Positions 24,277 through 31,688 of a stretch of 64,000 nt of DNA are shown here, one piece after another. Position 1 is the first letter of the stretch. The number at the start of each line of letters is the position of its first letter. Location of the stretch: positions 62,001-126,000 of the forward strand of contig VANK01000003.1 of NCBI GenBank assembly GCA_008682415.1. Reading direction: 5' to 3'. The notes beneath the pieces were generated by a model that saw nothing but the letters and a program-made list of their open reading frames with translations, was not told where the DNA came from and ran no database searches. The position numbers and the translations under genes are program-made. The stretch comes from Acidobacteria bacterium AB60. Lineage in GTDB: Bacteria; Acidobacteriota; Terriglobia; Terriglobales; Acidobacteriaceae.

Positions 24277-25518
24277 ATGTTGAAGGACATTCTGGGGCAG
24301 GCGTGGGAGGCGATGCTGTTCAATCGCCGGCGCACGGCGATCACGATGGTGGGGATGGCGTGGGGGATCGCCACGGTGGTGCTGCTGGTGGCGTACGGCG
24401 CGGGGTTCAGCCACGCGATCGAGATGATCTTCTCGAAGTTTGGCACCAACACGATCATCTTCTGGGGCGGGCGCACGAGCGAGCAGGCGGGCGGCGACAA
24501 GGCGGGCGCGAAGGTACGGTTCACGCTGGACGACATCGACCGGGTGACGAGCAATGTTCCGGAGATCATCCACATCTCGCCGATGGTGCCGCGGGATGTG
24601 CCGGTGAAGAACGATCTGCACACGTACACGTGGACGGTGATGGGAGTGCGGCCGGCGTACCAGGATATCTGGAAGCTGGACCTGGAGCAGGGGCGGTTCT
24701 TCACGGGCGCGGAGGATCAGCAGCGGGCGCACGTGTGCGTGATCGGCTCGGAGAACAAGGAGAAGCTGTTTTCAGGCGGCTGGGCGCTGGGGGAGACGAT
24801 CCGGCTGGACGGTGCGCCGTTCACGATTGTGGGAGTGATGAAGCCCAAGATGCAGGAGGGCGATGGGGACGACAGCAACCGCAATATCTATGTGCCGTTC
24901 AACACCATGAGCGACCTGAAGGATACCAAGTACCTGGACAGCGTGTGGCTGAACTATCGCGGGGATCACGAGATGGTGGAGAAGGCGCTGCGGGAGACGA
25001 TGGCGGCAAGCCATCATTTCCGGCCTTCGGATCATAATGCGATGGGCGTGGCCAACCTGATGACGCAGGTGAAGGTGTTCCGGCTGCTGTCGATTGCGCT
25101 GTCGGTGCTGTTGACGCTGGTGGGGACGCTGACGCTGGGGATCGCGGGAATCGGGCTGATGAACATCATGCTGGTGGCGGTGCAGCAGCGGACGCGGGAG
25201 ATCGGGATCGAGAAGGCGCTGGGGGCGCGGCGGCATCACATCCTGCTGCAGTTTCTGGCGGAGGCGCTGGCGATCACGGGTGTGGGCGGGGCGGCGGGGA
25301 TTGTGCTGGCCTATGTGGTTTCGGCGCTGGTGGGGCGGATCACGTTCTATAGCGCGATGGCCAAAAATGCGGAGGCGGCCGATATCCGGCTGCTGATCTC
25401 GCCGACGTCAGTGGTGGTGGCGACGGTGATCCTGGTGATTACGGGGCTGGTGAGCGGGATGGTTCCAGCGATTCGCGCGGCGAACCTGGATCCGATCGAG
25501 GCGCTGCGGTATGAGTGA
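24277..25518 (+). CDS. MacB-like ABC transporter permease (paralogue)
   Basis: 413 aa with the same layout as the upstream gene: TM1 (AITMVGMAWGIATVVLLVAYGAGF), a periplasmic domain, then an FtsX block (TLGIAGIGLMNIMLVAVQQRTREIGIEKALGARRHHILLQF) and C-terminal NLDPIEALRYE. Sequence identity with its neighbour is modest, so this is an old duplication or a heteromeric pair. No ATPase is encoded nearby; one must be supplied in trans if this is a true ABC transporter. A heptamer-repeat tract follows the stop. Confidence 0.93.
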   Translation: MLKDILGQAWEAMLFNRRRTAITMVGMAWGIATVVLLVAYGAGFSHAIEMIFSKFGTNTIIFWGGRTSEQAGGDKAGAKVRFTLDDIDRVTSNVPEIIHISPMVPRDVPVKNDLHTYTWTVMGVRPAYQDIWKLDLEQGRFFTGAEDQQRAHVCVIGSENKEKLFSGGWALGETIRLDGAPFTIVGVMKPKMQEGDGDDSNRNIYVPFNTMSDLKDTKYLDSVWLNYRGDHEMVEKALRETMAASHHFRPSDHNAMGVANLMTQVKVFRLLSIALSVLLTLVGTLTLGIAGIGLMNIMLVAVQQRTREIGIEKALGARRHHILLQFLAEALAITGVGGAAGIVLAYVVSALVGRITFYSAMAKNAEAADIRLLISPTSVVVATVILVITGLVSGMVPAIRAANLDPIEALRYE

Positions 25519-25612
25519 GACGAGTTGCGAGTCTCGAGTTGCGAGTCGCGAGTTGCGAATCGGGACTTATAACTGCCAGCTCGAGACTCGCAACTCGCTA
25601 CTCGTGACTCTC
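25515..25612. repeat. heptamer-period tract (GAGTTGC type)
   Basis: Consecutive 7-bp units GAGTTGC, GAGTCTC, GAGTCGC, later ACTCGCA/CTACTCG on the opposite sense, fill the space between the convergent permease and secreted-protein genes. The two halves are partly complementary and could fold into a long imperfect hairpin acting as a bidirectional terminator. Confidence 0.75.
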
Positions 25613-25614
25613 GA

Positions 25615-26565
25615 TCAGTCGGTCAGGGGGAGGCGGCGGACCTTCACGACGGTGAGATTGCAATCGCCGTCCTGGCCGCAGGTGCTGGGATCCTGGCCGC
25701 CGATCCAGTAGATGGGGGCGCGGTTGGGCACCTGCTGCAGGAAGATGGCGAAGTTGTGATCGCCCTGGCCGTTACCGTTACCCGAGGTGCAATCGGGGTC
25801 ATTGAAGGCGAAGATGGTGAACGCGAGGCAGCCCTGATAGGGATTAAAGGACTGCGGATCGCTCACATCCAGATAGTAGTAACCGAAGTATTGGGTGGGG
25901 GCGAAGTTGACGACCTTGCCGACCGGGTCAGGGGTGTTGGTTCCGGGCGGATTGCCGGAGCCCTGGAAGAGAACGTGCCGAGTGCCGTTGAGGGTGCCGG
26001 TGGCGTTCGTCTCAAACCATCCGAATTCGTTGAACTCGTTGGTATTGGTGGCGAAGTTGAGATAGAGAGTGGCCTGGTACGTGACTCCGGAGCCGGCGCG
26101 GAAGTACACCTTGGGGTCGAAGGCGCCGCCGGTGTCGGTGGCCGCGTTGTACGGTCCGCCCCAGAAGGGCAGTGGGCCGGGAGCGAACAGGGCGCTGCCG
26201 AGGCCCTGGCAATCGCCGGTGGAGGTGAGACACCAGCCGATGCTCTTGTTGGCGTAGTTTCCGCCAGTGGGAAAGTCGGGCGGTCCCTGCGTAGGGTTAT
26301 TGGGAGGGATATAGAGGCCGCTGGCGGAGTCGCCGAAGGTCTGCAGCGGGACATCCCAGAAGGGGGCGCCGTTGCTGTTGAGGTCTACGTAGTGGTAATT
26401 GTTGCCGGGATCGACGGCGAGGTTCCAGGACTGCCATCCATTGCCGGGAGTTCCGATGATGGTCTGGGCGTGAGCAAAGGAACTCGCAAGTGCGAGTGCG
26501 AGTATCAGGCAGAGAGTCACCTGCCAAACCCGATTCGGGCGCACAACATCCTTCATGAAGAGCAT
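25615..26565 (-). CDS. secreted hypothetical protein
   Basis: 316 aa with signal peptide (VTLCLILALALASSFAHA|QTI). The mature part is rich in Gly, Asn, Tyr, Phe and Pro, with repeated aromatic segments (WQSWNLAVDPGNNYHYVDLN; YLNFATNTNEFNEFGWFETN; FGYYYLDVSDPQSFNPYQGCLAF), suggesting a beta-sandwich extracellular protein. Four Cys in two close pairs (CLTSTGDC and CGQDGDC) may form disulfides. No family recognised. ATG 26565 has an AAGGA Shine-Dalgarno at good spacing; ATG 26556 is an alternative. Confidence 0.75.
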   Translation of the reverse strand: MLFMKDVVRPNRVWQVTLCLILALALASSFAHAQTIIGTPGNGWQSWNLAVDPGNNYHYVDLNSNGAPFWDVPLQTFGDSASGLYIPPNNPTQGPPDFPTGGNYANKSIGWCLTSTGDCQGLGSALFAPGPLPFWGGPYNAATDTGGAFDPKVYFRAGSGVTYQATLYLNFATNTNEFNEFGWFETNATGTLNGTRHVLFQGSGNPPGTNTPDPVGKVVNFAPTQYFGYYYLDVSDPQSFNPYQGCLAFTIFAFNDPDCTSGNGNGQGDHNFAIFLQQVPNRAPIYWIGGQDPSTCGQDGDCNLTVVKVRRLPLTD

Positions 26566-26810
26566 GCCGGTCCTTTCGTGAGGGGGTGAGCCCTCGAGGC
26601 ATTGGTTTCGGTTATTGGCCGAGAGAGCGACAGGGCGGTCATCGGCAGAGGGGGCCGACCGAGGGAAGAGCGATGACTGCGCCTGTGGGAAGCAAGCTCA
26701 AGTTACTGCGAACCATTTTTCGTAGCAATTATCAAAATGGCTCATTCGTTATCAGTGGAGGACAGGCTGTGGAAAAAGCGGGGAGCAAACTTTCAATCCT
26801 GGCGTTTTTT

Positions 26811-27167
26811 CTAGTGGTTGCGCAGGGTCACGAGATGCTTGCGCTGTAACTGGCCGATGCGCATCTGCACGGGGCTGGTGCGATGGACGAGCTTGAAGTC
26901 GCGATAGAAGTTGGTGACGGCGGAGTAGCCGCAATGCTGGGCGATGGCCTTAATGGGCAGAGCGTCGTTGGCGAGCATGGTCGCGGCGTGGGCCATGCGG
27001 ACGTCGCGCAGATGGCAGCGAAGGGTCTTGCCGACCTCGGCGTGGAAGAGGCGGAGGAGCCGGGCTTCGCCGAGTCCGAGGAGCGAGGCGACCTGTTTGG
27101 CGCTCATGGGGAGGACGCCGCCGCGCTCCTCGATGATCTTCAGGAGAATCCGAATACGCACGTCCAC
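26811..27167 (-). CDS. small AraC-family DNA-binding protein
   Basis: 118 aa from GTG 27167, chosen because GAGGAG stands 7 nt upstream. It is an AraC/XylS HTH with no effector domain: VASLLGLGEARLLRLFHAEVGKTLRCHLRDVRMAHAATMLANDALPIKAIAQHCGYSAVTNFYRDFKLVHRTSPVQMR holds both HTH units. Half-length AraC proteins often act as accessory activators. The 245-bp gap to the secreted-protein gene (26566-26810) has lower GC and no visible gene. Confidence 0.85.
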   Translation of the reverse strand: MDVRIRILLKIIEERGGVLPMSAKQVASLLGLGEARLLRLFHAEVGKTLRCHLRDVRMAHAATMLANDALPIKAIAQHCGYSAVTNFYRDFKLVHRTSPVQMRIGQLQRKHLVTLRNH

Positions 27168-27309
27168 GTTCGCGCTCCTCGTGCTAACCGCGATTGGGGA
27201 AGAAGGCCCGATGGAAGAAGTTTTCCAGGCCTGTGAACGGCGGGACAACCGGCATGAAGGGGACCGGCCTGGTGATCGCAGTCATAGTGTCACGAGAGAG
27301 GGCCGCGTT

Positions 27310-27379
27310 TCAAGACGCGGCGCAGAGGCGAGAGGCGAGAGACGAGGGCCAAGCGCCAAGGGCCAAGCACCAAGGGTGC
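27310..27379. repeat. heptamer-period purine tract
   Basis: About nine to ten 7-bp units (GCGAGAG, ACGAGGG, CCAAGGG, CCAAGCA) lie between the AraC-type gene and the frameshifted secreted-protein gene at 27420. Same type as the tract at 24198-24262. Confidence 0.75.
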
Positions 27380-27419
27380 ATGCTGCGGAGCAATGGTGCG
27401 ACTCTGCTATATCTAGACC

Positions 27420-28335
27420 ATGCGTGGTGCTTTCCGGCGGTTTTTGGTTCCAGTTGTGATGGGTGCTGCGCTGGTTTCGTCCTCGATATTGGCGCAGTCG
27501 GCGGCATCGGCGCAGGACCAGGCGCCGGCGCAGGAGGAGAGCTTCCACTGGGTGGATTTTCACGCGGAGAAGGATCAGCCGGTCATCACCTGGGTGACGC
27601 GCAGTTTGGATCGCGAGAAGTGGTCGGCGATCCGGGAGATTGGGGTGCTGTACGATGCGGCGCTGGTTGAAACGACGCAGCGTAGTGCTCCCGATGGATC
27701 GCCCGCGGCGGACAGCTTTGAGTTGTGGAGCGTGTCGCTGACGCGGCATGTGGCCACGCCGCTGCTGAAGGGGAACAATCTTCGCTGGCTGGATTTTCTC
27801 GCGATTGCGCCCGGAGCGTCGCGCGAGGTTGCGATCCTGTATGACAACTGCCGCGAGTGCGCGGCCACGACTTACGACTTACCTGACGACCTTCCACTAC
27901 GATCTGCGGGAGCACCTGATGGTTCCGCGGTGGCTGCGCGGGTCGGAGGGTGTGCCGGTGTGGACCGGGACGGTTCCGGAGGGAGTGAGCCTGACGCAGG
28001 TGTACGCGGTGCTGCCGGCGCTGAACAACGTGCAGATGCTGGCGACGTGGGCGCACTACGACTACGGGAAGGCGAAGGATCCCGAGGATTATCTCTTCCG
28101 CTATGACATCGATCCTCTGAGCGGGCTGGACCGGACGGAGATTCTGAGCGGCAAAGAGGCGGCGGCGATGAAGCAGCGGCTGTGCAGTGTGCCGTCGTCT
28201 GCCGGGGCGATCGCCCGGGGACAGGATTCGGAGCTTTGCCAGCAGACGGTGCATCCGGTGGCGGAGCGCAGGCCGAACACGGCGCCTCCGGCGAATAACA
28301 AGGGCCGCTCGGTGCCTCCGAAGGCACGGCAGTAG
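27420..28335 (+). pseudogene. secreted hypothetical protein gene disrupted by a 7-bp tandem duplication
   Basis: The 5' frame gives a signal peptide (FLVPVVMGAALVSSSILAQSAASA) and a domain HWVDFHAEKDQPVITWVTRSLDREKW...DFLAIAPGASREVAILYDNCRECAATTY. The other frame continues YLTTFHYDLREHLMVPRWLRGSEGVPVW...DYLFRYDIDPLSGLDR to a stop at 28335. At 27867-27880 the heptamer ACGACTT is present twice. Removing one copy restores a single frame of 302 aa across the junction, reading AATTYLTTFHYD. No family recognised. A TATATC hexamer lies 6 nt before the ATG. Confidence 0.88.
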
Positions 28336-28506
28336 TGGCGTTGTTTCCGTGTAAATCTCCCATTTAGAACGGACGGCCGCGGGGCAACTCAGCCGCGGAT
28401 TGCGTGTCCACCTACCTGGCTTGACGGGCTTGAGGGCCGGGAGCACGGGTTGGGGGCAAAACCATCCCCTGCTGACGCATCCAAGCGGGATTGAGGGGGT
28501 GGGGCC

Positions 28507-29766
28507 ATGAAGGTAGCAGGGGTGGCGCTGGCAGCTTCGATCTTGCTTGCGATGGGAGTTGCGGGATGCAAGAGCGGAATCAACGGCGATACCACGACGC
28601 GGGAGACGGCGCAGTTGCAGGCGCCGGCGCAGGATCCGGCGAGCGCGAACCTGGCCCCGGTATCGAATGCGAGCGATAACACGGGGGCGCCTCCGGGGTC
28701 GTATCGCACGTCGCATCCGCAGAGCCGTGCGAACGAGCCGGGCAGTCATGCGACGAACCGATACTCGGCGGACGAGCAGTACCAGGATCCGTATGCCAGC
28801 CCGTACTCCTCCGGCAACAACTACGACGACTACAGCGATTACGAGGTGCCGGTGGCGTACGCGCCGGATGCGCCGCCGCCGTTGCCGGACTATCAGCAGC
28901 CTGCGGTGTCGGGAGACAACTACATCTGGACGCCGGGCTACTGGAACTACGAGAGTAGGCAGGGGTTTTACTGGGTTCCGGGGGCGTGGGTGGTTGCGCC
29001 GTATGCGGGGGCGCTGTGGACACCGGGCTGGTGGGGCTACGACGAGGGCCGCTACGCCTGGCATCGGGGGTTCTGGGGTCCGCATGTCGGCTACTACGGG
29101 GGGATCGCGTACGGGCACGGTTATGACGGCCATGGGTACGAGGGCGGCTACTGGCGGGACGGCCAGTTTTACTACAACAAAGAAGTGAACAACGTGAGCA
29201 GCGGGTCCGCGCACAACGTGTATGCGTATCGGGTTTCGAGCAGCGAGCATGAGCGGACGAGCTACAACGGAGGACGCGGCGGGGTGGAGGCGAAGCCCCG
29301 GCCGCGGGAGATTGCGGCGTATCACGAGCAACACACGCCGCCGATGACGGCGCAGATGCAGATGGCGCAGCAGGCGCGCGGGGACCAGCAGAATTTTGCG
29401 CAGCCGAACCATGGGCACCCGGGGACGCCGGCGGAGGCGCATCCGCTGCAGGCGGACTCCGGCGTGCGTCCGCCGGCGATTTTGAATGAGCAGGCGATCC
29501 GGCAGCCGGAGACGCAGATGGCGGCGAATGGGCAGTCGGAGCCGTCGTCGTTTGAGTTCCGGAACAATGTGCACCCGATCTCGAACGGGTCGCATTGGGC
29601 GCAGGAGAATCCGGGGCAGCAGGGGACGACGCAGCCGGGGGCGCCGCGCGACGATCACCAGGCGGCGCCGGGGCGGCCGATGATGCTGCACCCGACGCAG
29701 GCGCCGCAGCCGGAGCGGCCGGGGCCCAATCGGCCGCAAAACACGCCGCGGGATCAACAGCGTTAG
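28507..29766 (+). CDS. YXWGXW-repeat-type lipoprotein
   Basis: 419 aa. Lipoprotein signal MKVAGVALAASILLAMGVAGC with lipobox GVAGC. The central region has tandem Trp/Tyr/Gly motifs typical of the YXWGXW family: YIWTPGYWNYE, FYWVPGAWVVAPYAGALWTPGWWGYDEGRYAWHRGFWGPHVGYYGG. The C-terminal half is Gln/Pro/His-rich and low-complexity. Members are common in soil Acidobacteriota and Proteobacteria; their function is not established (surface or cell-wall role suspected). Followed by another lipoprotein gene on the same strand (77-bp gap). Confidence 0.88.
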   Translation: MKVAGVALAASILLAMGVAGCKSGINGDTTTRETAQLQAPAQDPASANLAPVSNASDNTGAPPGSYRTSHPQSRANEPGSHATNRYSADEQYQDPYASPYSSGNNYDDYSDYEVPVAYAPDAPPPLPDYQQPAVSGDNYIWTPGYWNYESRQGFYWVPGAWVVAPYAGALWTPGWWGYDEGRYAWHRGFWGPHVGYYGGIAYGHGYDGHGYEGGYWRDGQFYYNKEVNNVSSGSAHNVYAYRVSSSEHERTSYNGGRGGVEAKPRPREIAAYHEQHTPPMTAQMQMAQQARGDQQNFAQPNHGHPGTPAEAHPLQADSGVRPPAILNEQAIRQPETQMAANGQSEPSSFEFRNNVHPISNGSHWAQENPGQQGTTQPGAPRDDHQAAPGRPMMLHPTQAPQPERPGPNRPQNTPRDQQR

Positions 29767-29843
29767 AACGCGGCCGAGGGCTGTCGGCGGCAGGTTGTGG
29801 GCTTTTCCGAGAGGCGGGCAGGTTCCCGCCGATGGAGCATGAG

Positions 29844-31043
29844 ATGCAGAGTGGCCGTTGGAGCGCGAGGTTTTGGCTGCTGTGGCTGGGCGGGGCGGTG
29901 CTATGTATGGCGGGGTGTGGCGGGGGATCGTCTGCGATGAATCCCCCGGCGAATCCGCCGGCACCTCCGCCGCCGACGCCACCTTCGTCGAATAACAGCA
30001 TCACGGTGAGTTGCACGCCGAGCGTGATGGCGCCGGGGACGACGTCGCAGTGCAGCGCCGCGATGACGGGGGTGGCGAATGCGACGTTCACGTGGTCGGC
30101 GAGCGCGGGGGCGATTACCGCGTCTGGGCTGTTCACGGCGCCGTCGAATACCGGGAACGTGACGATCACGGCGACGGACTCGCAAAACAGCAAAGACAGC
30201 GCGACGGAGAATCTTACGGTGCAACTGAAGACGCCTGCCAGCCAGCATGTGGTGTTGGTGATGGAGGAGAACCAGGATTATGCCGGGGTGGTGGGAAATG
30301 CGGCTGGCTGGCCCAACCTGAACAAGATGATGCAGCAGGGCGCGCTGTCTACGAACTACTTTGCCGACGTGCATCCGTCAATCGGGAACTATTTCATGCT
30401 GACGACGGGGCAGGTTTTGACGACCAACGATAGTTCGACCGCGGTGTGGAATGTGGACAACGTTGCGCGGCGGTTGCTTGGGGCCAATGTGCCGTTCAAG
30501 GTTTATGCGGAGGGGATTTCGCAAGGGTACCTGGGCGGGAATACGGGGAATTACGTGATCCGCCACAATCCGTTTGCGATGCTGTCGGATGTTGCGGGTT
30601 CTCCGCAGGTGGCGTCGCAGGTGATTCAGCCGTTCTCGCAGTTTGGGGCTGATGTTGCGAATAAGGCGCTGCCGGAGTTTTCATTCATAGTTCCGGACAT
30701 TATGGACGATGCGCATAGCGGGACGCCCCAGCAGGCGGACACGTGGCTGCAGACCAATGTTGTTTCGGTCCTTTCGGGGATGCCGGCGTTTCAGCCGGGC
30801 GGGGACGGAGTGCTGATTGTGGCGTTCGACGAGGCCGGGGACACCGATACGACGCATGGGGGCGGGCAGGTGGCGGTGGTGTTCTGGGGGCCGCTGGCCG
30901 CGTCGGGGTATCAGCAGAAGTCCGCGACCGTGTACCAGCACGAGAGCCTGCTGCGCACCGTGATGGATCTGCTGAGTCTTCCGAATCCGCCGGGGAGCGC
31001 GGCCAATGCGCCTTCGATGGCAGAGTTCTTTGTGCAGAAGTGA
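29844..31043 (+). CDS. phosphoesterase-family lipoprotein with N-terminal Ig-like domain
   Basis: 399 aa. Lipoprotein signal (FWLLWLGGAVLCMAGC), Pro-rich linker, a bacterial Ig-like domain (ITVSCTPSVMAPGTTSQCSA...GLFTAPSNTGNVTITATDS), then a phosphoesterase domain (phospholipase C/acid phosphatase superfamily, PF04185 type): VVLVMEENQDYAGVVGN, ADVHPSIGNYFMLTTGQ, SFIVPDIMDDAHSG, LIVAFDEAGDTDTTHGGGQVAVVFWGP. Metal-binding Glu/Asn/Asp/His residues are present in these blocks. Anchored in the envelope, it could release phosphate from exogenous substrates. ATG 29844 has GGAG upstream; 29832 is possible. Confidence 0.88.
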   Translation: MQSGRWSARFWLLWLGGAVLCMAGCGGGSSAMNPPANPPAPPPPTPPSSNNSITVSCTPSVMAPGTTSQCSAAMTGVANATFTWSASAGAITASGLFTAPSNTGNVTITATDSQNSKDSATENLTVQLKTPASQHVVLVMEENQDYAGVVGNAAGWPNLNKMMQQGALSTNYFADVHPSIGNYFMLTTGQVLTTNDSSTAVWNVDNVARRLLGANVPFKVYAEGISQGYLGGNTGNYVIRHNPFAMLSDVAGSPQVASQVIQPFSQFGADVANKALPEFSFIVPDIMDDAHSGTPQQADTWLQTNVVSVLSGMPAFQPGGDGVLIVAFDEAGDTDTTHGGGQVAVVFWGPLAASGYQQKSATVYQHESLLRTVMDLLSLPNPPGSAANAPSMAEFFVQK

Positions 31044-31080
31044 AGGGCGGAGGGGGTGCGGGCGCGGGCGAGGAGCATCG

Positions 31081-31086
31081 TATACT
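31081..31086 (+). promoter_or_regulatory. -10-like element 6 nt before the nuoI start
   Basis: TATACT ends 6 nt before the nuoI ATG, where a transcript would begin at or near the A of ATG, and no Shine-Dalgarno lies in between. This fits a leaderless mRNA. The -35 region is not recognisable, so confidence is low. Confidence 0.35.
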
Positions 31087-31092
31087 TGAAGT

Positions 31093-31563
31093 ATGTCGAT
31101 CGTGCGCAACATTGCCGGCATCGCGAAGGGGATGAGCATCACGCTGGGGGAGATGTTTCAGCCCACCCAGGTGGAGAACTATCCTGACGGGCCGGGGCCG
31201 CTGCGGGGTGCGAAGTTCGAGCAGCGCTATCGTGGCGCGCACGTGCTGCAGCGGGACGAGAACGGGCTGGAGAAGTGCGTTGCGTGTTTTCTGTGCGCGG
31301 CGGCGTGCCCTTCGAACTGCATTTACATTGAGGCAGCGGAGAACACGGCGGAGAACCGGATCTCCTCTTCGGAGCGATACGCCAAGGTCTACAACATCGA
31401 TTACAACCGGTGTATCTTTTGCGGATATTGCGTGGAGGCCTGCCCGACCGATGCGATCACGCACGGGCACGGGTTCGAGCTGGCGACGCTCAACGCCACC
31501 AACCTGGTGATGCGCAAGGAAGACATGCTGGTGCCGAACCAGGCGCTGACGGAGACGAAGTAG
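31093..31563 (+). CDS. nuoI: NADH-quinone oxidoreductase subunit I (8Fe ferredoxin type)
   Basis: 156-aa peripheral-arm subunit of respiratory complex I carrying clusters N6a/N6b. Two Cx2Cx2Cx3CP motifs are intact: CVACFLCAAACPSNCI and CIFCGYCVEACPTDAI. The N-terminal segment MSIVRNIAGIAKGMSITLGEMF and the phrase RGAHVLQRDENGLEKCVAC are typical of NuoI rather than a generic ferredoxin. No other nuo gene is in the window: the upstream neighbour is a phosphoesterase and the downstream one a GGDEF protein. It therefore either supplements a complex lacking subunit I elsewhere or is an extra copy. Confidence 0.93.
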   Translation: MSIVRNIAGIAKGMSITLGEMFQPTQVENYPDGPGPLRGAKFEQRYRGAHVLQRDENGLEKCVACFLCAAACPSNCIYIEAAENTAENRISSSERYAKVYNIDYNRCIFCGYCVEACPTDAITHGHGFELATLNATNLVMRKEDMLVPNQALTETK

Positions 31564-31688
31564 CGACCGGCGGGCGATCTCTGGTGGTAACCCTCTGATT
31601 CGGCGGGGTGATTCGGTCTTCCGCGGAGAGCGAACATCCGGGTGTGCCGGGCGTCATTCAACTTTTTCCCCCGATCTTCCGATAATCC

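Noticed and set aside
26586..26849. Short + strand gene between the secreted protein and the AraC-type gene
   Set aside because: No Shine-Dalgarno or homology, and it overlaps the AraC-type 3' end in antisense; region left as intergenic.
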